A DNA stretch of 16,630 nucleotides from an uncultured bacterium (lineage in GTDB: Bacteria; Cloacimonadota; Cloacimonadia; Cloacimonadales; Cloacimonadaceae): the NCBI GenBank assembly GCA_937960795.1, contig CALGPA010000095.1, positions 1 through 16,630 on the forward strand. The letters run 5' to 3'. Positions 6,441-14,371 of this stretch are shown here, piece by piece (the first letter of the stretch is position 1; each line of letters begins with the position of its first letter). The translations under genes were made by a program, and so were the position numbers. The notes beneath the pieces were generated by a model. That model did no database searches, had not been told where the DNA came from, and saw only the letters and a program-made list of their open reading frames with translations.

Positions 6441-8325
6441 CTTGGAACAAATCAGAGATTCCTACCTCGCTGCACGCGGTCTCTGCGACAAGAGAATCGT
6501 GGTCTGCGCCGGAACCGGATGCATAGCAAACGGCTCCATGAAAGTTTATGAAGCGCTCAAGAATTCCATCGCTTTGGCAGGTTTGGAAGTGACAGTCGCC
6601 CTCAAAAGCGATGATTCCAAAGAACACAAGCATCACGACGTATATATGGTCGGCAGCGGATGTCAGGGCTTTTGCCAAGTGGGACCACTTGTCACCATCG
6701 AGCCCAATGGCATCATGTATGGACACGTGAAGCCCGAAGATGCCGAAGAGATAGTGGCAAAATCGATCAAGAAAGATGAAACAATAGAACGTCTTTTGTA
6801 TCACGATCCCGTGACAGGCGAAGCTTATAAAGGCGTCAATGAGATCCCCTTCTACACTCGTCAGAGCCGCACAGGCCTCAAGGAATGCGGCAATGTGGAT
6901 CCCCTGAATATCAGCGAATACATCGCACATGACGGCTACTTTGCTGCCCGCGATGCTTTCACAAAATATAGCCCCGAAGAGATCTGCAAGCTTTTCCAAG
7001 ATAGTGGCTTGCGTGGTCGTGGCGGTGGCGGATTCTCCACCGGTCTGAAGTGGGACTTTGCACGTCGGGAAGATAATGAAAAGAAATATGTGGTCTGCAA
7101 TGGTGACGAGGGTGACCCCGGTGCATTTATGGATCGTTCCATCTTGGAAGGCAATCCCCATAGTGTCATCGAAGGAATGATGATCGCTGCTCGTGCTATC
7201 GGGGCTGATGAAGGCTATGTCTATGTTCGCATGGAATATCCGCTAGCTTGCTCCCGCATCCGCTCAGCCATCGAAAAGGCAGAAGCTTATGGCATCTTGG
7301 GCGACGATGTGTTTGGCAGCGGAAAAAGCTTCCGCATCCACGTGATGGAAGGGGCCGGCGCATTTGTCTGTGGTGAAGAAACCGCACTTCTGGCATCGAT
7401 CGAAGGCAAGCGCGGCATGCCTAATCCCAAACCGCCATTCCCTGCTCAGAAGGGACTCTTTGGCAAACCCACGATTATTAACAACGTCGAAACTTTGGCA
7501 TTGGTGCCGGTGGTAATGCTGCAAGGCGCAGAAAACTATCGTAAGGTCGGCACCGAGAAATCACCGGGAACCAAGACCTTTGCTCTCACCGGTCACGTTG
7601 CAAATACAGGCCTTATCGAAGTTCCTTTTGGCACCACCATCCGCGAGATCGTGTTTGAGATCGGCGGCGGTGTCTTGGACAAAGATGGCAAGATCAACAA
7701 CGACGCGTTCAAAGCAGTGCAGATCGGCGGTCCCTCAGGCGGATGCCTGACTCGCGAACATCTTGATCTGCCTCTGGATTTTGATTCTCTGGGATCGATC
7801 GGCGCAATGGTCGGCTCCGGGGGAATGGTCGTCATGAATGATAGCACTTGCATGGTGGAAACCGCTCGCTATTTCATGACCTTCACCCAACACGAATCCT
7901 GCGGAAAATGCGTTCCATGCCGTGAAGGAACTCGGCAGATGCTTGAGATCCTCGAAGACATCACCAAAGGCGATGCCACAGAAGAAAGCTTGGAACTCCT
8001 CAAGGAAGCAGGCGAAGCTGTCAAGATCACATCCCTGTGTGGTTTGGGCAAATCTGCTCCCAATCCCGTGCTTTCAACTATGCGCTATTTTGCAGATGAA
8101 TATGAAGAACACGTGAAAGCAAAATATAGCCCGAACAAGACCTGTAAAGCTCTCACCCCGATCAGCATAGATCCCGAACTCTGCCGTGGATGCACACTCT
8201 GCAAAAGAGTCTGCCCCGTCGGAGCCATCAGCGGTGAAGTCAAGAAAACCCACGTGATTGATCCCATGCTTTGCATCAAATGCGGAGCCTGCATCAGCAC
8301 CTGCAAATTCAAAGCCATCAGCTAA
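6433..8325 (+). CDS. hydB: bifurcating hydrogenase beta subunit, NuoF-like flavoprotein
   Basis: This 630-residue FMN and NAD(H)-binding subunit is where electrons are split between NAD and ferredoxin routes. Domains in order: a thioredoxin-like [2Fe-2S] domain (C25, C30, C77, C81); the NuoF 51-kDa core with GLRGRGGGGF (192-201) and GDEGDPGAF (224-232) for FMN/NADH; a SLBB region; a [4Fe-4S] site with CGKCVPC (C490, C493, C496) and C536; and a C-terminal ferredoxin domain with two [4Fe-4S] sites (C584/587/590/594 and C614/617/620/624). This architecture is that of HydB/HndC rather than of respiratory NuoF. The ATG at 6433 is preferred over an in-frame ATG at 6355 because AGGAGAAGGA lies just upstream and the product then begins right before the first domain. 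hydA follows after 14 bases. Confidence 0.95.
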   Translation: MPNLEQIRDSYLAARGLCDKRIVVCAGTGCIANGSMKVYEALKNSIALAGLEVTVALKSDDSKEHKHHDVYMVGSGCQGFCQVGPLVTIEPNGIMYGHVKPEDAEEIVAKSIKKDETIERLLYHDPVTGEAYKGVNEIPFYTRQSRTGLKECGNVDPLNISEYIAHDGYFAARDAFTKYSPEEICKLFQDSGLRGRGGGGFSTGLKWDFARREDNEKKYVVCNGDEGDPGAFMDRSILEGNPHSVIEGMMIAARAIGADEGYVYVRMEYPLACSRIRSAIEKAEAYGILGDDVFGSGKSFRIHVMEGAGAFVCGEETALLASIEGKRGMPNPKPPFPAQKGLFGKPTIINNVETLALVPVVMLQGAENYRKVGTEKSPGTKTFALTGHVANTGLIEVPFGTTIREIVFEIGGGVLDKDGKINNDAFKAVQIGGPSGGCLTREHLDLPLDFDSLGSIGAMVGSGGMVVMNDSTCMVETARYFMTFTQHESCGKCVPCREGTRQMLEILEDITKGDATEESLELLKEAGEAVKITSLCGLGKSAPNPVLSTMRYFADEYEEHVKAKYSPNKTCKALTPISIDPELCRGCTLCKRVCPVGAISGEVKKTHVIDPMLCIKCGACISTCKFKAIS

Positions 8326-8339
8326 TCAGGAGATTTAAA

Positions 8340-10340
8340 ATGGAAAGATATATATACATCAACGATCGTCCGGTGCTCTGGGAGGATGAAAAAAACATCC
8401 TTGCCCTTGCCAGAAAAGCCCATATCGACATCCCGACCTTCTGCTATCATAGCGATCTCAGCCTCTATGGAGCCTGCAGACTGTGTATGGTCGAAGTTGA
8501 AGGCAGAGGATTGGTGACATCCTGCTCGACCGAGCCGTTTGAAGGAATGAGAATCAAGACCCATACACAGCAGATCCTCAAACTGCGCAAGACCATCGTG
8601 GAAATGCTTTTGGCAAATCACGATCAGGAATGCCCAAAATGCTCCAGAGCAAATGATTGTAAACTTCGTGACCTTTCAAACCGTCTGAGCATCGACAAAG
8701 TGCGCTTCCGCAGAACCAGAGAGCCCAAGCCCATGGATCTGGGCAGCGAATGCCTCGTGCGCGATCCTAATAAATGCGTGCTCTGCGGTGACTGCGTGCG
8801 CTTCTGCTCCGAGATCCAAGGCATCGGCGCCATCGATTTTGCCTCTCGCGGACAAAACGTGAATGTCGCGGCGGCCTATGGAAAGAGTCTGGCGGATGTG
8901 GATTGCATCAATTGCGGTCAATGCGCAGCAGTCTGCCCCACTGGGGCCATCGTGGTCAGAAGTCACATCCCGCAAACTTGGGAAGCCATACACGACTCCT
9001 CAAAGAAGGTTGTCGCTCAGATCGCTCCGGCAGTACGTGTCGCCCTGGGCGAGATGTTTGGCATGCCGGCAAATGATTTGACTACCGGCAAAATGGTTGC
9101 GGCACTCAGACTCATCGGTTTTGACCAAGTCTATGACACTGCTTTTGCTGCGGATCTCACCGTGGTTGAGGAAGCAAATGAATTTATCGCTCGCAAGTCC
9201 AAAGGCGAGAAGCTGCCGATCTTCACGTCATGCTGCCCGGGATGGGTCAAGTATGCCGAGCAGAGCTATCCTCAGCTTCTAGAGAACCTATCATCCTGCC
9301 GCTCCCCTCAGCAGATGTTTGGCGCGATTGCCAAAGAACGCCTGCCCAAAGAACTGAATGTGGACAAGAAAGACCTAGTGGTGGTTTCCATTATGCCTTG
9401 CACAGCCAAGAAGTATGAGTGCAAACGTCCGGAATTTACTCATGATGGGACTCCTGATGTGGACATCGTTCTCACTACTCAAGAGCTTGGTCGGATGATC
9501 AAAGAAGCCGGAATCGACTTTGATTCCCTAGAGCCGGAATCCATGGATCTGCCGATGGGATTTGCCACCGGAGCAGGAATGATCTTTGGCAACAGCGGTG
9601 GCGTATCCGAAGCTGTTCTGCGTTATGCAGCAGACAAGTTTAGCATCCCCGTGCCGGAAAACATCGTCCTTCAGGAAGTGCGCGGAGAATCCGGATTGCG
9701 AGAAGCTACATTGGCAGACGGCAATCTGAAGATGGCTGTAGTACATGGTCTGAAAAACGCCCAAGAGCTCTGCGATAAGATCGTAAGTGGCGAAGCCCAG
9801 TATGATATCGTCGAAGTAATGGCATGCCCGGGTGGTTGCACAGGCGGAGCAGGGCAGCCCATCGTAATCGACTCCCACAAACGCAAGACCCGCACGACCT
9901 CGCTTTATCACGTCGACAAGACCATGCCGATGCATCGTGCTCAAGACAATCCTTTCATCTCTGAGCTCTATGAGACTCTTCTGGAGAAGCCAAATAGCCA
10001 CAAAGCTCACGATCTCTTGCACACCGCCTACAGGCATCGTAAAAGAATCGACGACAACGAGCTTTCCTTCTCGGGTGAAGGCTCTGAAGATCGCTGCAAG
10101 ATCCGGGTCTGCGTGGGCACATCCTGCTATCTCAGAGGATCTCAGGACATCCTTGCCAAGACACTTCAACTCGTGGAAGAAAACGCTTGGGGCACTCGCT
10201 TTGACATCGCCGCAACATTCTGCTCGGAAAAGTGCGACAAGGGCCCGAACGTGAAGATTGGAGACCAAGTCTTCCATCACGCTAAGCTCGACGAAATCAA
10301 GGATATCATCAGCAAAGAAGCTGCAAGAAGAGAACAATGA
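8340..10340 (+). CDS. hydA: catalytic [FeFe] hydrogenase alpha subunit (group A3 type)
   Basis: This 666-residue subunit makes or uses H2 at the H-cluster. Domains in order: a plant-type [2Fe-2S] domain (C35, C46, C49, C62); a His-Cys3 [4Fe-4S] site (H94, C98, C101, C107); a two-cluster ferredoxin (C146/149/152/156 and C189/192/195/199); and the H-cluster domain. The latter has TSCCPGW (C298 proton relay, C299 ligand), MPCTAKKYE (C354), and MACPGGCTGGAGQP (C496, C500). A C-terminal thioredoxin-like [2Fe-2S] domain (C591, C596, C628, C632) follows. The same layout occurs in Thermotoga HydA. The third motif has GGAGQP where GGGQP is commoner. The ATG at 8340 is chosen because AGGAG lies six bases upstream; an earlier in-frame ATG at 8271 lies inside hydB. 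Maturation genes hydEFG are not in this window. The stop overlaps the next ATG. Confidence 0.96.
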   Translation: MERYIYINDRPVLWEDEKNILALARKAHIDIPTFCYHSDLSLYGACRLCMVEVEGRGLVTSCSTEPFEGMRIKTHTQQILKLRKTIVEMLLANHDQECPKCSRANDCKLRDLSNRLSIDKVRFRRTREPKPMDLGSECLVRDPNKCVLCGDCVRFCSEIQGIGAIDFASRGQNVNVAAAYGKSLADVDCINCGQCAAVCPTGAIVVRSHIPQTWEAIHDSSKKVVAQIAPAVRVALGEMFGMPANDLTTGKMVAALRLIGFDQVYDTAFAADLTVVEEANEFIARKSKGEKLPIFTSCCPGWVKYAEQSYPQLLENLSSCRSPQQMFGAIAKERLPKELNVDKKDLVVVSIMPCTAKKYECKRPEFTHDGTPDVDIVLTTQELGRMIKEAGIDFDSLEPESMDLPMGFATGAGMIFGNSGGVSEAVLRYAADKFSIPVPENIVLQEVRGESGLREATLADGNLKMAVVHGLKNAQELCDKIVSGEAQYDIVEVMACPGGCTGGAGQPIVIDSHKRKTRTTSLYHVDKTMPMHRAQDNPFISELYETLLEKPNSHKAHDLLHTAYRHRKRIDDNELSFSGEGSEDRCKIRVCVGTSCYLRGSQDILAKTLQLVEENAWGTRFDIAATFCSEKCDKGPNVKIGDQVFHHAKLDEIKDIISKEAARREQ

Positions 10341-10579
10341 TAAAGATATTGATCTGCATGGGAAGCTCTTGTTTTGCTCGGGAAAACCGGGAAAACCTCC
10401 GCATTATTGAAGAATTCCTGCGCAATCATGGAATCAGTGACACTGTCCACATCCAGGGTTCACTCTGCATGGGGCAGTGTCACAAAGGGCCAAACCTCTC
10501 TATCAATGGCACTGAGTATCACGAAGTGAAAAGTGAGAATCTGCCGGAGATATTGACCAAGGAACTGATAGAACTATGA
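10337..10579 (+). CDS. small thioredoxin-like [2Fe-2S] ferredoxin
   Basis: This 80-residue protein consists of a single thioredoxin-like [2Fe-2S] domain with ligands C7 and C12 (CMGSSC) and C44 and C48 (CMGQC), followed by HKGPN. It resembles the C-terminal domain of HydA in the gene before it: ILICMGSSC parallels IRVCVGTSC, and CHKGPNLSING parallels CDKGPNVKIG. It probably arose from such a domain. It overlaps both neighbours by ATGA, so translation is tightly coupled. Its place between the catalytic and the sensory hydrogenase suggests it carries electrons between them or to the sensor; this is inference. Similar small ferredoxins are known beside PAS-type hydrogenases in other anaerobes. 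Confidence 0.85.
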   Translation: MIKILICMGSSCFARENRENLRIIEEFLRNHGISDTVHIQGSLCMGQCHKGPNLSINGTEYHEVKSENLPEILTKELIEL

Positions 10580-12261
10580 ATAAACCGATATACACCGAAA
10601 AGACCCAGTGTCAGGATTGCTACAAATGTGTGCGCGAATGCCCGGTCAAGGCTATCCGCGTGATCGATGGCAGTGCTCAGGTCATGCCTGAAGCCTGCAT
10701 CCTCTGTGGACGATGCACTGAAGTCTGTCCGGTGGGAGCCAAAAAGATCCGGGATGATCTACGCCCGGCCATGGACTTGCTAAAAGCCAAGAAACAAGTC
10801 TATGTGTCTTTAGCTCCGACCTTTCGGACGGAATTCAGCGGCATGAAAGAGAGCAAACTGATAGCAGCGATCATGAGCTTGGGCTTTGCCGGTGTATCGG
10901 AGACAGCATTGGGAGCGCAGGTAGTTTCTTCTGCCTGCGCTCAGATGCTGCGCGAAGAGGACAAGCCCCTCTTGATCTCCTCTGCTTGTCCGAGCGTGAT
11001 CCACCTCATCGAGCAATATTATCCCCATTTGGTGAGGTTTATCACCCCTGTGTTATCACCTCTTCAAGCTCATAGCAAGCTTTTGAGAAAGCACTATGGT
11101 GATGATGTCGGGATCGTCTTCATAGGACCCTGTGTTGCAAAGAAGAACGAGAGTGAGAGTCACTTTGATGTTGCGCTCACTTTTGCTGATCTGAGGCGTT
11201 GGTTCAACCTCAGCACCATAGATTGGGACACGCTCAAGCCGGAAACCGGTTTTGTGCCATATTCCGCTGAGGAAGGCGGGCTCTATCCCATCGATGGCGG
11301 CATGATAGACGGGATTCGCTACTGCGGAGTGCCGGAAGACACGATCTTCATGACCTTTTCCGGAGTAGATGAGATCATCGAGGCTTTTGAAGAAATCGAT
11401 ACTGATCGTCCCGAACACCCTGTTTTCCTAGAAACTCTTGCCTGCTTGGGCGGATGTGTCAACGGCCCCGGAGTGAGCAAGCGCGGCTCCATTGCCCGCA
11501 AGCGCTACAAAGTTCAGACAGACACTCCTCCCGCACCCAAAGAGCGCGATACGGAGCGCTTCCGGATCGATGCAGGTTTTCGCAATCGGGAGATCAAGAA
11601 AGGCGACCACACAAAGGCTGAGATCGCTGCTGCTCTCTTAAAGATCGGTAAAAAGCGTAGTGAAGACGAGCTCAATTGTGGCGGCTGTGGATACGACACC
11701 TGCAAGGAGTTTGCCTGTGCTCTGATAGAGGAAAAGGCAGAGCCTGCGATGTGTGTATCCTATCTGCGCAAACTCGCTCAAAACAAAGCAGCTGCTCTCA
11801 TCAAAGCAATGCCCTCGGGAGTGGTGATTGTAGATGAAAACCTCAAAATCATTGAGTCAAACAACCGTTTCATCGAGATCATCGGAGGCGATGCCAGCAT
11901 CGTGTCAGAAGCGGATCCTGATCTTGAAGGTGCATATTTGGAACGCCTTATTGACTTTCATGACCTCTTTGCCAAGGCGATCGAAGAAGGAACCGAGGTG
12001 AAGGTGCAGGACATTCGTCGCAACGGACGCATCATCCGTCTCACCCTGTTCTCGATCCAAAAGCATCTCGTCTTAGGTGGCATCCTGCAAGACATCACGG
12101 AGCCGGTGATTCAGCGCGAACAGATCATTCAAAAAGCCGATGAGGTAATGCGCAAGAACCTGACTACCGTGCAGCAGATAGCCTTCCTTTTGGGTGAGAA
12201 TGCTGCGGATAGCGAAGTGCTCTTATCCTCGATCATCCAAAGCTTCTCAAATAAGGATTAA
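10576..12261 (+). CDS. sensory-type [FeFe] hydrogenase with PAS domain (group C, HsfB/HydS-like)
   Basis: This 561-residue protein is probably an H2 or redox sensor rather than a bulk catalyst. Domains in order: a two-cluster ferredoxin (C12/15/18/22 and C41/44/47/51); a hydrogenase-like domain with H-cluster motifs SSACPSV (C138), GPCVAKKNE (C186) and ACLGGCVNGPG (C290, C294); an extra [4Fe-4S] domain (C368, C371, C376, C393); a PAS domain (about 405-510, MPSGVVIVDENLKI onward); and a helical tail. All four H-cluster cysteine ligands remain, but the proton-relay Cys before C138 is Ala137, a mark of sensory hydrogenases. The catalytic HydA Trp after the first motif is also absent. The gene overlaps the ferredoxin by ATGA and is followed after three bases by the phosphatase, the usual partner of the phosphatase-linked group C branch. 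Confidence 0.92.
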   Translation: MNKPIYTEKTQCQDCYKCVRECPVKAIRVIDGSAQVMPEACILCGRCTEVCPVGAKKIRDDLRPAMDLLKAKKQVYVSLAPTFRTEFSGMKESKLIAAIMSLGFAGVSETALGAQVVSSACAQMLREEDKPLLISSACPSVIHLIEQYYPHLVRFITPVLSPLQAHSKLLRKHYGDDVGIVFIGPCVAKKNESESHFDVALTFADLRRWFNLSTIDWDTLKPETGFVPYSAEEGGLYPIDGGMIDGIRYCGVPEDTIFMTFSGVDEIIEAFEEIDTDRPEHPVFLETLACLGGCVNGPGVSKRGSIARKRYKVQTDTPPAPKERDTERFRIDAGFRNREIKKGDHTKAEIAAALLKIGKKRSEDELNCGGCGYDTCKEFACALIEEKAEPAMCVSYLRKLAQNKAAALIKAMPSGVVIVDENLKIIESNNRFIEIIGGDASIVSEADPDLEGAYLERLIDFHDLFAKAIEEGTEVKVQDIRRNGRIIRLTLFSIQKHLVLGGILQDITEPVIQREQIIQKADEVMRKNLTTVQQIAFLLGENAADSEVLLSSIIQSFSNKD

Positions 12262-12264
12262 GCC

Positions 12265-13440
12265 ATGGACGGATACTTCCTGGAAGCCGATCATTTCCAA
12301 TATTGCAAAGACGGCTACTATTCCTGTGGTGACAGCTTCCATAGCATCAAGACAGAACATGGTATCATCTGTGTCCTTGCCGATGGCTTGGGCAGTGGGA
12401 TCAAAGCCAGCGTGCTTGCCACTTTGACCACCACAATGGCAGCGAGCTTTATGTCTTCAAACATCGACATCAAGAAAGCTGCTGAGATCATCTTGGAGAC
12501 CCTCCCCGTCTGCTCCCATCGGCAGATAGGCTATAGCACTTTCACGATCCTTGATGCTTGCTACGACGGCAAGATTCGCATCGTCGAGCACGACAATCCT
12601 TTCTACGCCCTTCTTCGGGAGGGGAGGATAATTGATGTTCCCAAACAAGAGATTCCCATCAAGACCTTCCGCAAAAGCAATCTATATTACTCAGAGATCC
12701 AGCTTTTGCCAGGAGATCGGATCTTCTACTATTCGGATGGAGTTAGCCAATCCGGGATGGGATTGCCTCATCTTCCCTTGGGCTGGAAGGAAAGCGGTGT
12801 AGAAAGCTATCTGGAGAAGGTTCTTGGTGAAGATCCCAAGATTTCGGCGGGAGATCTCTGCAAAAGAGTCGCACAAAAAGCCCGTGAATATGATGGCAAC
12901 AAAGCGGCTGATGACATCAGCTGCGCTTCCTTGTATTTTCGCAATCCTCGCCGCACCATGCTGGTCACAGGACCTCCCTACAAGAAGGAACATGACACTC
13001 TCATGGCGGAATTGATCCGCGATTTTCCCGGCAGAAAGATCATCTCTGGAGGGACCACTGCCGCCATCATCTCTCGTGAGTTAAATCTGCCCATGGAGGT
13101 CAATCTCAAGGAGATCCGCTCCAGTTCTGAGATACCGCCCACAGCCAAGATGAAAGGCTTTGATCTGGTCTGTGAAGGAACGATCACTCTATCTCGCTGC
13201 TATCGAGCACTACAAGACGAAACAGATCGGGACAAGATGCCGGACAACGCGGTCAAACGCCTATTGGATATACTTTTGGATAGCGACATCATCGAGGTGG
13301 TGGTGGGCACGAAGATCAATGACGCCCATCAAGATCCGGCTTTGCCAAAGGATCTGGAGATCAGACGCAATCTCATGAAGCAATTCTGCAATGTGCTGGA
13401 AAAGAAGTATCTAAAGTCCACCAGGATTGTATTTGTTTAA
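12265..13440 (+). CDS. SpoIIE-family PP2C-type phosphatase with unknown C-terminal domain
   Basis: This is a 391-residue cytoplasmic protein. Residues about 5-226 form a SpoIIE-like serine/threonine phosphatase with the metal-binding acidic residues in place: D23 in CGDSF, D40-G41 in LADGLGSGIKAS, D158 in YYSDGVSQSG, and D216/D217 in KAADDISCASLYF. Residues about 230-391 form a second domain that I do not recognise, with a GPPYKKEHDTL segment, a glycine/threonine-rich SGGTTAAIISREL (261-273) and a DLVCEGTITL strand. There is no transmembrane segment and no sensor of its own, so the upstream hydrogenase/PAS protein is the likely input. The ATG has AAGGA seven bases upstream. It is the last gene of the operon. 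The target phosphoprotein is not in the window. Confidence 0.88.
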   Translation: MDGYFLEADHFQYCKDGYYSCGDSFHSIKTEHGIICVLADGLGSGIKASVLATLTTTMAASFMSSNIDIKKAAEIILETLPVCSHRQIGYSTFTILDACYDGKIRIVEHDNPFYALLREGRIIDVPKQEIPIKTFRKSNLYYSEIQLLPGDRIFYYSDGVSQSGMGLPHLPLGWKESGVESYLEKVLGEDPKISAGDLCKRVAQKAREYDGNKAADDISCASLYFRNPRRTMLVTGPPYKKEHDTLMAELIRDFPGRKIISGGTTAAIISRELNLPMEVNLKEIRSSSEIPPTAKMKGFDLVCEGTITLSRCYRALQDETDRDKMPDNAVKRLLDILLDSDIIEVVVGTKINDAHQDPALPKDLEIRRNLMKQFCNVLEKKYLKSTRIVFV

Positions 13441-13458
13441 GATTTGATTCATTAAAAT

Positions 13459-13514
13459 AACCGGTTTTTGGATTGCTCTTAAATGAGCACGGCGCAGAGG
13501 TTCAAAAACCGGTT
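13459..13514. terminator. large inverted repeat between convergent operons, possible bidirectional terminator
   Basis: Twelve-base perfect arms, AACCGGTTTTTG (13459-13470) and CAAAAACCGGTT (13503-13514), flank a 32-base loop that itself holds a small stem, TGCTC/GAGCA (13474-13478 and 13485-13489). It lies exactly between the end of the phosphatase gene and the end of ndk, where a shared terminator is expected. Neither side has a strong T run directly after the stem, so intrinsic termination is plausible but not certain. The ACCGGT core is also shared with the dispersed repeats, though the rest is different. Confidence 0.5.
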
Positions 13515-13516
13515 TG

Positions 13517-13927
13517 CTATATATTCTTACCAAAGAGTACCTTGATCTCCCTAACTGCGCTTTGCTCGCAATCTGAGGCATGAGCGCCATTGTCGGTGAT
13601 TCCCTTACCATAGAGTGCTCGGATGCTTCCCGGCTTTCTTTTTTCCGGAATCACATCTCCCATGAGCTCTCGCAGATCATGAATGGCATTTTCCTTTTCC
13701 AGGATCATGGCAACAGTATCTCCTGAGCACATGAAGCTCTCAAGTCGAGGATAGAACTCCTTGTTGAGATGGTCTTTGTAAAACAACGCGGAAAGCTCTT
13801 TGTCAAAGCGAAACATGCGCATGGCTTTGATCCGAAAATGCTCACGCTCCACGATGCTGATGATATCCCCCACATGCCCTTCAGCCACAGCATTGGGCTT
13901 GATCAAAAAGAGGCTTTGCCGGATCAT
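13517..13927 (-). CDS. ndk: nucleoside diphosphate kinase
   Basis: This 136-residue enzyme moves the gamma phosphate of ATP to other nucleoside diphosphates through a phosphohistidine. The N-terminal SLFLIKPNAV matches the family start with the nucleotide-contacting Lys (K10). The active-site His is H116 in NGAHASDCEQSAVREI, where the commoner form is NxxHGSDS. The length is near the family norm of about 140-150. The ATG overlaps the stop of the gene in front as ATGA, so both are probably translated together. The gene ends facing the hydrogenase operon across an inverted repeat. Confidence 0.95.
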   Translation of the reverse strand: MIRQSLFLIKPNAVAEGHVGDIISIVEREHFRIKAMRMFRFDKELSALFYKDHLNKEFYPRLESFMCSGDTVAMILEKENAIHDLRELMGDVIPEKRKPGSIRALYGKGITDNGAHASDCEQSAVREIKVLFGKNI

Positions 13928-14247
13928 TTGTGGCTATAGATGGTCTCGATATAATCCAAAGATGCTACTTTGATGGCGATATCACGTCCCAAGACTTTGC
14001 TCATCTTGATCTTATGCATGAGAATCTCAGTCCAAATATCATAAATCTCTTGGGCCTTAAACTCCAAGCCGGTATAAAGCTTGAGCATATCTTGATAAAA
14101 CTCATCACGGTCCAAATCCACCCGTGCAATGACTAGTTTGTGGGCATCGCTGTTGAGATCATAGTCTTTAAATCTCACGTCAATGACAGCATAGCCAAGC
14201 TTCAGCAGGTTTTCGAAATTAATCTGTAACTCTTGATTGTTCAGCAT
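13924..14247 (-). CDS. uncharacterised 107-residue protein coupled to ndk
   Basis: I do not recognise this protein. It is acidic to neutral, soluble, with no signal peptide, membrane segment or Cys motif. It looks alpha/beta: MLNNQELQINFENLLKLGY, then a strand-like AVIDVRFKDY, LVIARVDLDRDEFYQDM, and a C-terminal helix-rich half ending DYIETIYSHK. The ATG at 14245-14247 is preferred over a TTG at 14260-14262 because GGGAG lies eight bases before it and partly covers the earlier option. Its stop overlaps the ndk start, so a link to nucleotide metabolism or simply shared expression is possible. Confidence 0.7.
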   Translation of the reverse strand: MLNNQELQINFENLLKLGYAVIDVRFKDYDLNSDAHKLVIARVDLDRDEFYQDMLKLYTGLEFKAQEIYDIWTEILMHKIKMSKVLGRDIAIKVASLDYIETIYSHK

Positions 14248-14311
14248 CTTATAGGCTCCCAAATTTATTTTCTCGACAGATAGTCATCTGCCATGTAATT
14301 GGTATCCACAC

Positions 14312-14346
14312 TGAAATTGATCTGTAATAAGTCAAGAACAATTTCA
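14312..14346. other. inverted repeat upstream of uvrB
   Basis: Arms TGAAATTG (14312-14319) and CAATTTCA (14339-14346) are perfectly complementary over eight bases with a 19-base spacer. They lie in the 124-base gap between the divergent 107-residue protein gene and uvrB, where promoters for both must be. It could be an operator or a hairpin in the uvrB leader. It does not resemble a classical LexA box (CTG-N10-CAG) and I saw none in the gap. No clear -35/-10 pair could be assigned. Confidence 0.35.
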
Positions 14347-14371
14347 ATATAGCACGATGTCAGGGGGATTA

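Noticed and set aside
6400..7161. 253-codon open frame on the minus strand opposite hydC and hydB
   Set aside because: It lies wholly antisense to two well-supported Fe-S/flavin genes, and its translation resembles no protein. Long antisense frames are common opposite codon-biased genes.
8271..8339. Upstream in-frame ATG for hydA (23 extra residues)
   Set aside because: It would lie inside the hydB ferredoxin domain; the ATG at 8340 has AGGAG in front and begins directly at the [2Fe-2S] domain.
9528..10337. 269-codon open frame on the minus strand opposite the 3' half of hydA
   Set aside because: It is antisense to HydA H-cluster and [2Fe-2S] motifs that are clearly coding, and has no recognisable domain.
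14263..14371. LexA/SOS box in front of uvrB
   Set aside because: No CTG-N10-CAG or similar motif was seen in the gap; only an AT-rich inverted repeat is present.
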